A stretch of DNA of 64,000 nucleotides from Notolepis coatsorum (taxonomy: Eukaryota; Chordata; Actinopteri; Aulopiformes; Paralepididae). Within the stretch, counting starts at the first letter, position 1. The number at the start of each line of letters is the position of its first letter. Positions 62,570 to 64,000 of the stretch are shown here, piece by piece. Location of the stretch: the NCBI GenBank assembly GCA_963971535.1, contig OZ020593.1, positions 37,537,931-37,601,930 of the forward strand, written 5' to 3'. The translations under genes were made by a program, and so were the position numbers. Under the pieces are notes generated by a model. That model worked only from the letters and a program-made list of their open reading frames with translations, searched no databases and was not told where the DNA came from.

Positions 62570-63964
62570 GTGTTCAGGGTAACAGAGCATGAGGTGAGAC
62601 GGATCTTTAAAAAAGTGGATATCAGGAAGGCAGCAGGACCGGACGGCATCCCCGGCCGCGTCCTAAAAGTCTGTGCCGACCAACTGGCCCCGGTATTCAC
62701 TGACATCTTCAACCTGTCCTTGGAACAGGCCGTCATCCCCACCTGTCTGAAGAAGTCCACCATCATCCCTGTACCCAAAAAATCTACGCCCGCTTGCCTC
62801 AACGACTACCGCCCTGTAGCCCTCACCTCCATAGCCATGAAGTGCTTTGAGAAGCTAGTGAAGGGCTACATCTGTTCCTCCCTCCCCATCAACCTGGACC
62901 CTCTGCAATTTGCATATCGCCCCAACAGGTCCACGGAGGACGCCATAGCCCATGTGCTGCACACAGCAGCATCACATCTGGACAAGAGGCAGGGGAACTA
63001 TGTGAGAATGCTGTTCATCGACTACAGCTCAGCATTCAATACCATAGTCCCCTCCAAACTCATAGCCAAGCTCAGGGACCTGGGCTTGAACTATGACCTG
63101 TGCCAGTGGGTCCTGGACTTCCTGACGGGCAGACCCCAGGTGGTAAGAGCCGGCAACTGCACCTCCTCATCCATCACGCTCAACATAGGGGCCCCCCAGG
63201 GCTGTGTTCTGAGCCCCCTCCTCTACTCCCTGTACACACATGACTGCGTAGCACAGCGGAACAACAACACCATCATCAAATTTGCTGATGACACAGTAGT
63301 GGTGGGCCTGATCTCTGCCAACGACGAAAGGGCCTACCTGGAAGAGGTAGAGAACCTGTCACAGTGGTGTCAGGAGAACTGCCTCTCCCTGAACGTCAGC
63401 AAAACAAAAGAGATGATTGTGGACTTCAGGAGGTCGGGGGTCAAGGACTACAGCCCCCTCAGCATCGACGGGGCACCAGTTGAGAGAGTGAACAGTTTCA
63501 AGTACCTCGGAGCCCACATATCCGAGGACTTGACATGGACCACACACATTGACAGTGTTGTGAAGAAGGCACGACAACGCCTCTACTTCCTCAGGCGCCT
63601 AAGGAAGTTCCAAGTCAGTCAGAAGATCCTTAGGAACTTCTACTCATGTACAATAGAGAGCATCCTGACCGGCAACATCACCTCCTGGTTTGGGAATAGC
63701 ACTGCACAAGACCGTAGCAGACTACAAAGAGTGACACGTTCAGCCGAACGCACAATTAGAGGGGGGCTTCCCACCCTCCAGAACATTTACAACAAGCGGT
63801 GCAAGGGGAAGGCTAAGAGAATTATTAAGGACTCGAGCCACCCGAACAACTGCCTCTTTGAACTGCTGCCGTCAGGCAAGCGATACCGGAGTCTTATGGC
63901 GAGCACAGAAAGACTCAGAAGGAGCTTCTATCCCCAGGCCATCAGGCTGCTAAACGAACAATAA
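62570..63964 (+). CDS. L2-like LINE polyprotein, reverse transcriptase part
   Basis: 464 codons counted from a GTG at 62570. The frame is open back to the G run at 62549, so this is not a separate start but the continuation of the endonuclease frame. RT motifs in order: [14 protein letters not shown] (about 20), [19 protein letters not shown] (about 78), [13 protein letters not shown] (about 114), [13 protein letters not shown] with catalytic D151, [16 protein letters not shown] (about 207), [10 protein letters not shown] with D240 and D241, then [14 protein letters not shown] and a thumb. The C-terminal block is RAERT-like and ends [17 protein letters not shown] and [12 protein letters not shown]. 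All catalytic residues are present. The stop is TAA at 63962-63964. Confidence 0.88.
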   Translation: MFRVTEHEVRRIFKKVDIRKAAGPDGIPGRVLKVCADQLAPVFTDIFNLSLEQAVIPTCLKKSTIIPVPKKSTPACLNDYRPVALTSIAMKCFEKLVKGYICSSLPINLDPLQFAYRPNRSTEDAIAHVLHTAASHLDKRQGNYVRMLFIDYSSAFNTIVPSKLIAKLRDLGLNYDLCQWVLDFLTGRPQVVRAGNCTSSSITLNIGAPQGCVLSPLLYSLYTHDCVAQRNNNTIIKFADDTVVVGLISANDERAYLEEVENLSQWCQENCLSLNVSKTKEMIVDFRRSGVKDYSPLSIDGAPVERVNSFKYLGAHISEDLTWTTHIDSVVKKARQRLYFLRRLRKFQVSQKILRNFYSCTIESILTGNITSWFGNSTAQDRSRLQRVTRSAERTIRGGLPTLQNIYNKRCKGKAKRIIKDSSHPNNCLFELLPSGKRYRSLMASTERLRRSFYPQAIRLLNEQ

Positions 63965-63984
63965 TCGCTAAACGAACAATAATC
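63949..63984. repeat. 18-bp direct duplication at the LINE stop codon
   Basis: GCTAAACGAACAATAATC occurs twice in tandem (63949-63966, 63967-63984). It overlaps the last codons and the stop of the RT ORF. Confidence 0.9.
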
Positions 63985-64000
63985 ACTATGCAACAACCAT

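Larger units (their letters stand above)
60958..64000 (+). mobile_element. L2-like LINE, nearly full length, running off the window
   Basis: A short 5' leader (GGCGCTGCTGTGATGGCTGC) is followed by endonuclease and reverse transcriptase in one polyprotein shifted by one base at a G run (62538-62551). It lies within the decayed minus-strand LINE. The 3' UTR begins at 63965; the element's end is outside the window, so a target duplication cannot be checked. Motif spelling fits the L2/CR1 group common in fish. Confidence 0.8.

Overview
The window looks like teleost fish nuclear DNA: intron-scale, AT-rich and crowded with (CA)n, (GA)n, (GTGA)n and (AAT)n microsatellites, fish-type non-LTR retrotransposon tails, tRNA-derived SINEs, hAT-like and piggyBac-like miniature elements, and a BEL/Pao LTR retrotransposon. 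There is no bacterial gene organisation and no CRISPR array. I cannot name the species. Two runs of exactly 200 N (11898-12097 and 34157-34356) mark assembly gaps.

Host gene. Four short segments on the minus strand (29609-30026, 21871-21901, 18530-18873, 17357-17434) have acceptor and donor sites, agree in codon phase, and read in order as the region between the PDZ domain and the RGS domain of an RGS3-like regulator of G-protein signalling. One of them is a 31-nt microexon. The first 30 kb is therefore largely intron of this gene, transcribed right to left. The PDZ and RGS exons were not found and probably lie outside the window.

Mobile elements, 0-30 kb. A LINE relic carries a perfect 74-bp inverted duplication (773-930). 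A fold-back element holds a 17-bp minisatellite in alternating orientation (3565-4625). Two hAT-like MITEs have perfect 8-bp target duplications (8616-9116, 9209-9342). A piggyBac-like element is bounded by TTAA (20089-21007). Two tRNA-derived SINEs, several LINE 3' ends and fold-back MITEs make up much of the rest.

30-38 kb: an unrecognised C-rich stretch (31.8-34.1 kb), a CA-rich compound minisatellite, and a perfect 194-bp inverted repeat flanking a LINE tail.

38.8-50.5 kb: a 33-bp minisatellite (about 76 units) is split by a 9.16-kb BEL/Pao element on the minus strand. The element has two 1330-bp LTRs (about 1% apart by eye), a tRNA-Tyr primer site, a GTAGC target duplication, and gag, protease, RT, RNase H and integrase reading frames broken in three places. 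The minisatellite on the two sides shares the same order of unit variants, so about 1 kb of it was duplicated as a block.

52.8-64 kb: nested DNA elements (a hAT-like element holding a piggyBac-like MITE; a second copy of that MITE holding another hAT element), a decayed LINE on the minus strand whose tail has grown into a 360-bp (AAT)n tract, and a nearly intact L2-like LINE on the plus strand whose ORF is shifted at a 14-G run.

I found no convincing new biological system. The most informative items are the rgs3-like exon chain, the retrotransposon inside a higher-order minisatellite, and several perfect inverted duplications that are either very recent or assembly artefacts.
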